DNA from: Pseudomonas fluorescens
Lineage (GTDB): Bacteria > Pseudomonadota > Gammaproteobacteria > Pseudomonadales > Pseudomonadaceae
Reading direction: 5' to 3'
DNA length: 64,000 nucleotides
Assembly (NCBI RefSeq): GCF_900215245.1
Contig: NZ_LT907842.1
Location: 2,108,001-2,172,000 of the forward strand
Position 1 is the stretch's first letter, and every line of letters begins with the position of its first letter. Shown piece by piece: positions 18,293-26,972 of this stretch. The notes under the pieces are model-generated. The model saw only the letters and a list, made by a program, of their open reading frames with translations, searched no databases and had not been told where the DNA came from. The position numbers were made by a program, and so were the translations under genes.

Positions 18293-19384
18293 ATGTCGGA
18301 CAACGATCATTGGCGACTGTTTAATGTCGACTCGCTGGTTTATGAATTGGGGGACATCTCAATCGATGCCGAGACCTTGGACCTATTCGTGGCATCCCTC
18401 GCGTTCAAAAATTTTGACTTTGCTCCAAGGCGTTTTCCTTACGTGCGAGAGAACGTGACACGTGATCCGTCGATCTGGCAAAAGCTGGTTCAAGTCGCCC
18501 CGACGAGGTACTGGATACGTGACATCCCGGAGGCTGTGCTTGTGTTCCCTCAGACAGCTCACTGTGGCTGTATTCGAACGTATCGCTGGGATGGGGGGAA
18601 GCCCCCCTCGGTTACTGACAGGGAAAGCATTCATTGGGTAACGGTTCCAACGGAAGGCATTCTGTACAGCGCGTTAAACACACCGGCGACCATCAGTGTT
18701 TATAAGGCATGGTACGACTGGATGGATCGCACCACTCAGGAACCGACCGACTTGGCTGAGGGCCGTTTCGAGAATACCTCAGTGTCTCGCTCGCTGATTC
18801 TTTCTGGAGTGGGAACATGTCTGGCCTGCTCAAGGCCCGCAGAGGGAAGCGCACGTACCACGATAGGTTTGGGAAGTGATCATGGCGTATTGGTTCAAGT
18901 CCCTCTCTGCCCCACACACATGGAGGCAGCACGCGAGCAACCCAGCGTGCTACGGTTTCTTGAGACGATGTTCTCGATGTCGTTAAATCTGCCAGACCTT
19001 ATGCGAGCAGAGGCAATTCCGGACGAGTTGATCAGTTTGCTGCATACATTGGTCGCTGAGGATCTTGGTGGAAGCGTGGGTGAGGCGACGAAGCGAAGAC
19101 GTGGATGGGTGTTGATCATCCACCTGCCTGATGGGTGGCACTGGTTACTCCGACTGAACACGTTGATGGATTACGCCTACATGTTGTTCAAGCCGGGCGT
19201 TAACAAAGAAGTTTATCGCGCAGACTCAGCACCTGATCATCGGGATCTACCATTTTTCCCTGATCACGAGCACTCCAAGCCGGACAGAAAGGGGGATGTG
19301 ACAGCCCCCAGTTTTCTGTATGGCAATCCGTTGCTCGATCTGAAACGTCTGCGTGACGTTGAAGCAGCTTTGAGGAGCAAATAA
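18293..19384 (+). CDS. uncharacterised protein with Cys pair and a DUF6516/TumE-like C-terminal motif
   Basis: This 363-residue protein has a good AGGAG ribosome site before its ATG. I do not recognise it as a whole. A CLAC pair (about residue 177) and a CPTHME segment about 40 residues later could form a zinc site. Near the C-terminus, VYRADSAPDH..LPFFPDHEH resembles the conserved segment of DUF6516/TumE toxins (FRYDNAPHH..PHHKH pattern), whose natural size is only about 100-130 residues. Whether this part is a fused toxin domain is inference. Its gene converges with the next one across a perfect 12-bp hairpin. Confidence 0.6.
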   Translation: MSDNDHWRLFNVDSLVYELGDISIDAETLDLFVASLAFKNFDFAPRRFPYVRENVTRDPSIWQKLVQVAPTRYWIRDIPEAVLVFPQTAHCGCIRTYRWDGGKPPSVTDRESIHWVTVPTEGILYSALNTPATISVYKAWYDWMDRTTQEPTDLAEGRFENTSVSRSLILSGVGTCLACSRPAEGSARTTIGLGSDHGVLVQVPLCPTHMEAAREQPSVLRFLETMFSMSLNLPDLMRAEAIPDELISLLHTLVAEDLGGSVGEATKRRRGWVLIIHLPDGWHWLLRLNTLMDYAYMLFKPGVNKEVYRADSAPDHRDLPFFPDHEHSKPDRKGDVTAPSFLYGNPLLDLKRLRDVEAALRSK

Positions 19385-19451
19385 CGAACGGCAGCGATCA
19401 TGAGCTTGATCCTATCGGCACGCATGAATTGCTCGCTCGATAGCTGTCAAT

Positions 19452-19483
19452 GAGGGTGCCCGTAGACCGCCACGGGCACCCTC
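19452..19483. terminator. bidirectional hairpin between convergent genes
   Basis: GAGGGTGCCCGT and its exact complement ACGGGCACCCTC form a 12-bp stem with an 8-base loop, between a plus-strand stop at 19384 and a minus-strand stop at 19490. The T-run is weak on both sides, so efficiency is uncertain. Confidence 0.55.
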
Positions 19484-19489
19484 ACCTCT

Positions 19490-20488
19490 CTAGGCCTGTT
19501 TGCGGTTGTAGCCAAGCTCAGACAAGCTCTTTTCAACAGCAATCTGCATCAGGACCTGAACCTCGGCAAGCGACGTGGGGTTTTCCACTTCTTCAACACC
19601 GTTGGAGTTAACAGCAGCCCCCCAGAAACCGTTAACAATTACACCAATACCTTCGGTGTTACTGCGTTTGTCGTCCATCACAAAGAAACGCTTTTCCAGC
19701 ACCGGGATTTTGAAAACAAGCGGCTCGCCATTGAGGAAATCGAGAACCCGGGAGTCTAACGTTATCTCGATACGACGTGCATTCGGATCATAGCGATCAG
19801 GGTGATAGACCCCACAAATCACTCGACCGGAGGTTGTGGGGAGAATAGCCCTGACCAAGTCGGATTTGATCGTCTCCAGCGTAGGCGAATCGTCTTGCTG
19901 CTCCGCAAAGCCATAAATAAATGCCTCCCCGCCCCACCGCCCGTCTTTCAGGCTGGAGCGCATCGTTTGGGAACCCTTGCGGAAGCGGCTTACATAGAGC
20001 CCGTCAGTAACACGGTAGCTGTAGCCCGAATCGACACGGAAACGTTCCTCCGCAACGCTTTGACCAAACACGGGCAAAGTGAAAGGCTGACCAGCTTCAG
20101 CCTTAGCGCCGTCACCCTTCGAGACATTCATAACGACGTGGTAGGAGACATCTGAGTAATGGTCGTTATTGCGTTGACCAAGGCCGTGAGGCCACTTCTC
20201 AATCTCGATGTAAAATGTGTGCCCTTCGGCGAGGACCGCGAGGACAGGGACCTTCGACCAGCTTTCAAGCCGGGCCACACTGGTTTGGAAGGCAGCCTGG
20301 TCGAACCCATTGGCCGGTTCCACGGGACCACTCTCAAGCGATGCACACAGGGAGGCGTAAGTGCGGAAGCCGAGTCCGTGCGCCAAAGCCTCATTGAGCT
20401 TTGAGCGGCTGATTTGCATAACTTTACGTGCAGCGAAGTGAATGCCGCGTGCGTACGCGTCGAACGCGGATTGCGTCGAAAATTGCAT
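19490..20488 (-). CDS. uncharacterised protein with N-terminal helical motif
   Basis: This 332-residue protein starts MQFSTQSAFDAYARG after a GGAGC ribosome site. Residues about 15-50 (AARKVMQISRSKLNEALAHGLGFRTYASLCAS) look like the helical pair found at the N-terminus of several plasmid- and island-borne proteins, where a 'G(F/Y)R(T/N)(Y/W)..L' turn recurs. The remaining part is mixed alpha/beta without motif. It is transcribed away from the KAP NTPase gene, with 695 bases between the two. Function unknown. Confidence 0.6.
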   Translation of the reverse strand: MQFSTQSAFDAYARGIHFAARKVMQISRSKLNEALAHGLGFRTYASLCASLESGPVEPANGFDQAAFQTSVARLESWSKVPVLAVLAEGHTFYIEIEKWPHGLGQRNNDHYSDVSYHVVMNVSKGDGAKAEAGQPFTLPVFGQSVAEERFRVDSGYSYRVTDGLYVSRFRKGSQTMRSSLKDGRWGGEAFIYGFAEQQDDSPTLETIKSDLVRAILPTTSGRVICGVYHPDRYDPNARRIEITLDSRVLDFLNGEPLVFKIPVLEKRFFVMDDKRSNTEGIGVIVNGFWGAAVNSNGVEEVENPTSLAEVQVLMQIAVEKSLSELGYNRKQA

Positions 20489-21183
20489 GATGCTTGCTCC
20501 ATTGAATAATTTATGACCGGTCAGGCTACGAATTACACTGCCGAGAACAATGGAGTTCCAAGCTTCAAGGGTAATGCGGATAACTCATCCCACGGACTAG
20601 CTCGTAGCAGCTAAGGTAGTGAACCTGAAGCTAAAACTAGCCGATTAGTGAACGGGAAGGCAACCACCGTCAGTCGTACGCATCGGAGAGGCTGTCAAAT
20701 CGAGGAGCTGAGCAGCAGCAGGGAGGGGGGAGGTTGAGCCAGGGTGGGACCATACGATTTCATGCTAGCTTGGAATGAGGAGTGTTCACCAGACGCTTGC
20801 AGCTCTCACCGAACATATTGATGATGAGCGGTTCTCAGTGGTCAGTGCTTGTCGTGGCGGCATTTCAAACACCCTTCGATCGCCTTTCGGCTACCTGCGC
20901 CGAGAACCTTAAGCGGGCCGTCCCGGGTGGCTACTTATCGAGTTAGCTGGTTTACTCTGCCAAATCGATAAGATGGCCCTGGCCGAGGGGCTTTCAGGTC
21001 GTGCATAGGGACGTTCATGCCCATTACACTCCCTGTGTTGATGGCGAAAGATTTCCTAATTTCCGGCAACCGGGCTCACACACCAAGAATCCTGGCACCC
21101 AGCATCAGCGGTGTGACTCCTGCTGTTCATGTGCTGGAGGTCCCGCTGTAGATTGCTGTGCATTGAAAGGTTAAGGAACTGGA
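20489..21183. other. intergenic region between divergent genes
   Basis: These 695 bases carry no supported gene. They must hold the promoters for the minus-strand gene ending at 20488 and for the KAP gene. I see no clear operator, repeat or RNA. The accggtca stretch near 20515 forms a short palindrome (tgaccggtca) close to the leftward gene. Confidence 0.4.
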
Positions 21184-23523
21184 TTGGAGCTCAGGGATTT
21201 GAAAGACCTGTGGAACGTCGTGAAGCATTGGCTTGCCAACCTACGAGGGATACCGAGCGTAGTCCCTCTAGCACCACCGCCGATGGAAATAGGTACAGAG
21301 GCTCCTATCCGTACTCAGGGCGAAGACCGTCTGCGCAGAGTAGGTTATGCATCTCGCATCGCGGACGTGCTGTCGGAGCTTAGCCCTCGTGAAGGGCGGG
21401 TTTTTGCGATCCGCGGTGGCTGGGGCTTTGGCAAATCGTCCCTAAAGCACCTTGTCATTGAACAGCTTGAGGCCAGAGACAAGCACTCCAATTGGCTGGA
21501 TTTCAACCCGTGGCAGTGGGGTGACGGAAACGCTATCAGCCGAGCACTTTTCGGCCAGATCGCGGACAGACTGGGCGGCGATAACTCCCAGGAAGCGCTG
21601 AAGCGAGCCGCGACCCTTCGGAAATACGGCGCGATACTGTCAGGCGGAAGTGCACCGCTCAAGCAGGCTGGAGGTTCGCAACAAAAGATTACGACGATAC
21701 TCACGAATGCGTCTTTGATTTCCATTGCCTCCTCCATCGGCTTCGACTTGCCCTCGGCAGCGACGGTCGCTGGTGTTCTGGCTGGGATAGCTATTGCCAT
21801 ATCACTACTCGGTCGCTGGTTAAGTCACCTAGGACGGGACCGTAGTAACGAATCACTCGATCAAGTCCGCAAAGCCCTAGAGGAGCGCCTCCGCGAATTG
21901 AAACGGCCGCTAATCGTCTTTGTCGACGACATAGATCGGCTCGAACCGGACCAGATTCGAGTGCTGCTTCGTCAGGTTAAAGCCAATGCGAACCTCCCCA
22001 ACATCGTTTTCGTTTTGCTGTTCCAGCCGAGCATCGTGGAGAGCGCACTGAACCCAGTAGCAGACGGGGATGGTCGAGCCTTTCTTGAGAAAATCGTCCA
22101 AGCGAGCTTCGATCTTCCCATGGTGCCAACACATATGGTGCATAGGATTTTCACTGAAAATTTGTCTCAATTGGCGAACTCCTACGCCACAGAGAAAAAC
22201 GGTTTTGATCAGACCCGCTGGGGCAATGCATTAATTGGCTCCATTCAACCACGGCTTCGTAACATGCGGGATGCCCATCGGTTGGTCTCCTCCGTGGCGG
22301 TCCATTTACCGCTGCATGCGTCTGGTGATTTGCTCGAAGTGAATATCGTGGATTTCCTAGTTTTGGAAACACTTCGGGTTTTCGAGCCGGATCTGCACGA
22401 AACGATTTTTCTGGAAAAATCTCTGCTGCTGCAGGGCGGTCGGCACCTGGGAGACGGCAAAAGGCCGATAGAGGAAGCAGCCATTAAAGATCTACTCAAC
22501 ACCGTGACGGAGGAACGCCGCGAGCTGGCCAAGGAAACCTTAAAGCTGCTGTTCCCTCAGGTCGAGTGGGCAATGGGCGGCCCTCGTTACGACCATGGTT
22601 TTCAACAGCAATGGGCTGAAGCGAAGCAAGTGTGCAGTTCTCGATTTTTCCCGCGGTATTTCGAACTGCAGACCGCACTCGGTGAAATTTCAGAACGCCG
22701 CTTCACTCAGTTCATCAATGCAGCGCTGACGGAAGAGCAACTGGCCGCTTCGATCGCGGCAATCGAGAAAGACGGGCTGCTCCCTGCGCTCGTGGCGAGG
22801 CTCGACGAATCGGTCAATCGGCTGCCGGTCGAGAATGCTGCAGTGCTGCTTCCAGGACTATTTACCATCGCACAAAAATTCGCTGGCGATGACGGTGATC
22901 CATTTAGCTCGCCATGGGTTCGCGCATGGAGGACGACATCATGGTTTTTGAAGGCCATCCCCGAGGACAAGCGCGGTAGCCTGGCAGTCGAAGCTTTTCG
23001 GGAGACCAAAGCTTTGTCCGTGGCCGCGATCCTCGTTCATCTCAGTGACCCTGCAGATCATAAAGACAAGGCTGACTTCAAGCCTATGCTTGATGTACCG
23101 ACGGTCGACGCGATGAAGGCTATCTGGTTGCAGTTGGTTCGGAGTCGAGCAGCAGACAATAACGCCCTGTTGTTAGAGCCAGACCTCGCAGCACTGCTTT
23201 ATCGATGGAAGAACTACTCCGGATCGGTTGATGAGCCACGAAGGTGGTTACAGGGTTCGATCGGTACAGATCAGAAATTCACGATCATGGCCTCAAACCT
23301 GATGAGCTCTGGGACCAGCCACGTACTCGGCGATCGAGTGGGCAAAGTGCAGTACATGTTCAGCAGAGATACGATTGAAACATTCGTCGGACTAGACATC
23401 GCCATCGCACGGTGCGAGTCAATCAATCCAGCCGACTTCCCCGGTTACGAACTCCCGCTCACAACGCTGCGACGTCACCTTGAGGCCTGGGTGCAAAACA
23501 AAGACGAGCTATTGGATTGGTAA
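21184..23523 (+). CDS. KAP-family P-loop NTPase, membrane associated
   Basis: This 779-residue protein has Walker A GGWGFGKSS (about residue 78), the KAP-typical LDFNPWQWG shortly after, two hydrophobic helices inserted between Walker A and B (about residues 178-207) and Walker B IVFVDDIDRLEPDQ (D248, D249). This is the diagnostic layout of KAP NTPases, the group that includes the phage-exclusion protein PifA. The C-terminal half is helical and divergent, probably the sensor or effector part. AAGGA 6 bases before the TTG at 21184 supports that start; an ATG at 21283 would cut off the N-terminal helix. It stands alone and ends in a good terminator. A defence role is inference from family and neighbourhood. 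Confidence 0.88.
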   Translation: MELRDLKDLWNVVKHWLANLRGIPSVVPLAPPPMEIGTEAPIRTQGEDRLRRVGYASRIADVLSELSPREGRVFAIRGGWGFGKSSLKHLVIEQLEARDKHSNWLDFNPWQWGDGNAISRALFGQIADRLGGDNSQEALKRAATLRKYGAILSGGSAPLKQAGGSQQKITTILTNASLISIASSIGFDLPSAATVAGVLAGIAIAISLLGRWLSHLGRDRSNESLDQVRKALEERLRELKRPLIVFVDDIDRLEPDQIRVLLRQVKANANLPNIVFVLLFQPSIVESALNPVADGDGRAFLEKIVQASFDLPMVPTHMVHRIFTENLSQLANSYATEKNGFDQTRWGNALIGSIQPRLRNMRDAHRLVSSVAVHLPLHASGDLLEVNIVDFLVLETLRVFEPDLHETIFLEKSLLLQGGRHLGDGKRPIEEAAIKDLLNTVTEERRELAKETLKLLFPQVEWAMGGPRYDHGFQQQWAEAKQVCSSRFFPRYFELQTALGEISERRFTQFINAALTEEQLAASIAAIEKDGLLPALVARLDESVNRLPVENAAVLLPGLFTIAQKFAGDDGDPFSSPWVRAWRTTSWFLKAIPEDKRGSLAVEAFRETKALSVAAILVHLSDPADHKDKADFKPMLDVPTVDAMKAIWLQLVRSRAADNNALLLEPDLAALLYRWKNYSGSVDEPRRWLQGSIGTDQKFTIMASNLMSSGTSHVLGDRVGKVQYMFSRDTIETFVGLDIAIARCESINPADFPGYELPLTTLRRHLEAWVQNKDELLDW

Positions 23524-23532
23524 GCCCCTGCT

Positions 23533-23558
23533 AAGCGGCACAAAGTCGTGCCGCTTTT
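23533..23558 (+). terminator. Rho-independent terminator of the KAP gene
   Basis: AAGCGGCAC and GTGCCGCTT pair perfectly around a 6-base loop 10 bases after the stop, followed by a short T-rich run (ttttcactt). Confidence 0.75.
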
Positions 23559-23770
23559 CACTTCTTCCTGGCGTAGTGCGTACTCACCCACTCACGTGTA
23601 GGCCGGATGTATTGGTCAACTAATCTCGGACACCGCGTTAAGTTTTTCCTCGGCCACAGCGGGCGTCAGCTCGCTGTCCGTTGATGGGTATCTGGAAGCG
23701 TCTGGCTGGAAGCAAGCAGATCAGGGCTAATGCCCTTCGGGCCCATCAAACGACTGCTCTGCCAAGCTCT

Positions 23771-25090
23771 TCACCTCTCCGGCTCGGAAGCTTCTCGGTA
23801 TCGATGCGTTTCCGACACGAAATCGATAAATGCCACTGCTGCGGCAACCGCAAGCCGAGCATGCCTGGGCTGCAGCCCGCGATGTTGGCCGTCCTTGCCA
23901 TGTCCGGTACCGTACAAACCTCTCAACTGCGTGAGATTGCTGGTCAACTGAGTGAGGTTGCGGAGGATATTCTTGATGTTTTCAGCGCCCTTAGCTGCTT
24001 CACTGACTTCGTCGGGAACCAACTGCAATGCTTTGGTAACCTTCTTTGTCAGATTGCCTAGGTCATCGGCCTTGGTGAACGGAATTTCTCGTTTCGTGAG
24101 AATGGACTTGCAGCAGCTTTCCACCAGTTCTTTGGCTGTCCCGATCGCCAATTCGGGGTCCGAATCGACTGCATATTCCAGACGTTCAATTTGCTTCGCC
24201 ATCCATCCGGCGCTCAGCGCCTCGACAACAACTCTCGCTCGCATGACCGACCTGGTTGCGTTCGCTTCTGTCGAAGCGCTGCTTATCAACCGGTAGGAAA
24301 AGCGCGGGCGGCCGGCGATTTGCTGCTCCTGGTACAACTCCCAGCCGGCGTTCTGAAGTTGATCGTTGAAATGCTCAACGAGCTTAATCGCTTCTTCTCG
24401 TTGGGGGCGAACTACGGGGTGCACCGTTTCGCAGAGAAACCGGAGAAATGCCTCAGCGCTCCCATCGAAGAGGTTGAATCGGGAGTCGCTGAAGACCCAG
24501 TCATCCTCCCAGTCATCGTTGTTGTAGCGATGTTGCCAAATGTCGCCGACGGCGTCTTTGTAGCGATTGTCCGTGGAAGGGAGGGTTTCGAGCTCATACA
24601 GGCGACTCAGAAACTCAACATCATTGAGCTCCCCATACCACTTTACGTTCTCTAGACGTAGCCCATCCGTGATGTTTTGCCGCACCGATTTCGGTAGGTT
24701 GGAAGACTTCCCGGAACGCCAATCCACCTGATACTCACGTGCAGGCACGATCAGCGCCGAGTACGCGTCGCTTTGCTCGTGCTCAGTTACCGTCCTTAGC
24801 GCGGTTGTGATCCTTTCCTGGAGCGGGACCCGTTTGACCCCGAGCTTGGCGTACTCCAAAGCAGGAATGATGAAGTGGATCTCCCAATAGTTGGTTCCAC
24901 CATTCCAGTTGTCGTTGCCCGTCAGTTCCGCATTCGCAGGATGACCGCGGACTACCTCCGCAGCCTCATCAGCACCCTCCGCGCGGAGAACCGCGTATAC
25001 CGTCGCCAAAAGCGGCTCAATTTCGGTTTGCTCCATACGGCCCCCCAATCCAGATAACTGAGAGTCATCGTAGCTAGCAGGACGGGCCAT
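23771..25090 (-). CDS. abortive-infection protein with Abi_C domain
   Basis: This 439-residue protein has an N-terminal domain with DNWNGGTNYW (about residue 60), as in AbiJ N-terminal-type domains. A middle region (DVEFLSRLYELE..S.DNRYKDAVGDIWQHRYNNDDW) recurs in abortive-infection proteins. The Abi_C domain at the C-terminus reads VPDEVSEAAKGAENIKNILRNL, LRGLYGTGHGKD, then GLQPRHARLAVAAAVAFIDF. Abi_C proteins halt phage growth at the cost of the cell; the mechanism is not established for this type. The first in-frame Met gives MARPASYDD; a Met 18 residues later (MEQTEIEPL) is an alternative start. It faces the KAP gene tail to tail and is followed upstream by Gabija on the same strand. Confidence 0.88.
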   Translation of the reverse strand: MARPASYDDSQLSGLGGRMEQTEIEPLLATVYAVLRAEGADEAAEVVRGHPANAELTGNDNWNGGTNYWEIHFIIPALEYAKLGVKRVPLQERITTALRTVTEHEQSDAYSALIVPAREYQVDWRSGKSSNLPKSVRQNITDGLRLENVKWYGELNDVEFLSRLYELETLPSTDNRYKDAVGDIWQHRYNNDDWEDDWVFSDSRFNLFDGSAEAFLRFLCETVHPVVRPQREEAIKLVEHFNDQLQNAGWELYQEQQIAGRPRFSYRLISSASTEANATRSVMRARVVVEALSAGWMAKQIERLEYAVDSDPELAIGTAKELVESCCKSILTKREIPFTKADDLGNLTKKVTKALQLVPDEVSEAAKGAENIKNILRNLTQLTSNLTQLRGLYGTGHGKDGQHRGLQPRHARLAVAAAVAFIDFVSETHRYREASEPER

Positions 25091-25253
25091 CTGCTATCAA
25101 AAACTAGATACGTTGGTGAAAAAGCTAAACTCGAGGTATGCCCAGCAAACCAGGGGCCATTTACATGTCTTTCACTTTTCAGCCCTTTCCATACATTCCC
25201 TGAACCTGCAAGCGTGCCTTGATGCCCATCTGAGCAATGCCGTTTGATCCTGG

Positions 25254-26972
25254 CTACTTGCGGGCCGGAAACTCTTCAAAACCAGCGGCAATCAGATTCG
25301 GGCGAAGTGCTTTCAAGCAAGTATGTGGCACGGCCAGCCAGAACAGGTTCCGCGCTCTGGTCACCGCGACATAGCCGATGCGACCTTCCTCGGTAAGGGT
25401 GCCGGCAAGCAAGGCGTCAACGTTCGGCTTTTTGGTTACGTACAGAACCGCACCGATAGACTCGCCCTTCACCTGGTGGATGGTTTCCACTCTAATCCCG
25501 GGGGCCCGATCCTTCTCCTCTACCGCACCAGTTAGGGGAAGATCCAACAACCCGGTTTTAGCCAGCTTGTTGCCCAGCTTGCCTGCAGCCTTCAACCCAA
25601 ATTGCCCTTCGGTGGTCGAGAGAAGCTTTTTGATATTGGTCAGTAATTGGGGATGCCACTCGGTTTTAGCCAAAAGCGTAGATGAAGGTAGCCCGGCCTC
25701 AGCGTCGCGGATGAAACCCCAAAGCAGTCGTCTAAGCCCAAACATCCATGCATCCTGCGGGGCACCCTGAAGGTGAGTGCTGAGGCCATGAGGTGGCTTC
25801 TCCATCAAACCCTCCACCGCTCGGCACACAAGCTTGAAGCAATCTTGATAGCGGCCTTGCTGGTCTCGGAGCAATGCTGCTTTGGTGAAAAGAGCGACCG
25901 TACCTTGACCTGGGGGAGCAGCTTTGCCGGATAGCACTGCCTCCCGGTCAGTCCCCCGGCTGAGGATCACCGCATCTTGATATTGCATGCCCAAGTCATC
26001 AATTTGCGCTTTGAACGATTCAAAAAGCTTAGGAAGCTCGGAGTCCTTGTATCCGACGAAGTACGCCCCCCCGTTTTCAGGCTCCCGATCGGCCTCATCC
26101 TCGCGGCCACAGAGTGAATTAGCGATGCTGATGATTGGAGGCAGTGAACGATAATTGCGCGAGAGCTTGTAGTCGTTCACCCCCGCACGATTGTAATAGG
26201 TGCTCAGGAATGAACCGTCAGCTCCTGCGAAGCCGTAAATGCCCTGGTTTACGTCACCGATGAGCGAGACTTGAACTCCAGCCTTGATGAGCAATTCCAA
26301 AATAGCCTGATGCAAGGTGCCCAGATCCTGGGACTCATCGACCAAAATCTGCGGGTAGCGGGCGGCAAGCGCTCGCAAGACTGCTGGTTGCCCGATCAAC
26401 GTACGGTACACCCAATACCGGCCAAGCTCGTGCGTGTAGGCCCCAATGCGGCCCAGGCGCCTGATCGCATCTAACGCCTTAGCGGCATCGAGCTTCACCA
26501 AATCATCGAGGGTACCGGTAAAGAAGTAGAAGTTCCCATGCTCCAGCCCCACTTTGACGTCCTTGATGTGGGTCGGACGTCCTTCCTCAGGCCAGTATTT
26601 AAAGTTTGCTAGAAACGGCTCGGTACCGGATACAAGGTACGCAGCTTGGTCTGAGGACATTGTTCGGTAAGCGTGGGGACGCAGCACATGCTGGGTGAAG
26701 AAGCCGTCTAGCGTGTCCACTTCCACGCGTTTGCGGTTGGCATCATCTGGAAGGTCTGAAGCGAGCTGGGCGTAGCCTTTGTTGAAGGTATTGACCGCAA
26801 CATTCGAGAACGACAAAAGTACAACCCGCCCCCGACTATTTTCCATTTTTTGCCGGACGGCAATCAGCCGCCTGATCGCTGTGGACGTCTTGCCGCTACC
26901 GGCGCAGGCTGTAACAGCGATAGGTCCAAGAGGCGCATTGATTATTTCCTTCTGCTCATCGGAGAGCTTCAT
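25254..26972 (-). CDS. gajB: Gabija protein GajB, UvrD/Rep-like helicase
   Basis: This 572-residue superfamily 1 helicase has Walker A AGSGKTS (residues 24-30), motif II DESQD (D212-D216), GDVNQGIYGFAGAD, the motif IV region LSRNYRS and the C-terminal motifs VETIHQVKGES and YVAVTRAR. In Gabija, GajB joins the GajA tetramer and is activated by DNA ends produced by GajA; it then degrades nucleotides. The start ATG overlaps the gajA stop (ATGA), so the two are one operon with coupled translation. All core helicase motifs are present. It is somewhat longer than the characterised GajB of about 494 residues. Confidence 0.93.
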   Translation of the reverse strand: MKLSDEQKEIINAPLGPIAVTACAGSGKTSTAIRRLIAVRQKMENSRGRVVLLSFSNVAVNTFNKGYAQLASDLPDDANRKRVEVDTLDGFFTQHVLRPHAYRTMSSDQAAYLVSGTEPFLANFKYWPEEGRPTHIKDVKVGLEHGNFYFFTGTLDDLVKLDAAKALDAIRRLGRIGAYTHELGRYWVYRTLIGQPAVLRALAARYPQILVDESQDLGTLHQAILELLIKAGVQVSLIGDVNQGIYGFAGADGSFLSTYYNRAGVNDYKLSRNYRSLPPIISIANSLCGREDEADREPENGGAYFVGYKDSELPKLFESFKAQIDDLGMQYQDAVILSRGTDREAVLSGKAAPPGQGTVALFTKAALLRDQQGRYQDCFKLVCRAVEGLMEKPPHGLSTHLQGAPQDAWMFGLRRLLWGFIRDAEAGLPSSTLLAKTEWHPQLLTNIKKLLSTTEGQFGLKAAGKLGNKLAKTGLLDLPLTGAVEEKDRAPGIRVETIHQVKGESIGAVLYVTKKPNVDALLAGTLTEEGRIGYVAVTRARNLFWLAVPHTCLKALRPNLIAAGFEEFPARK

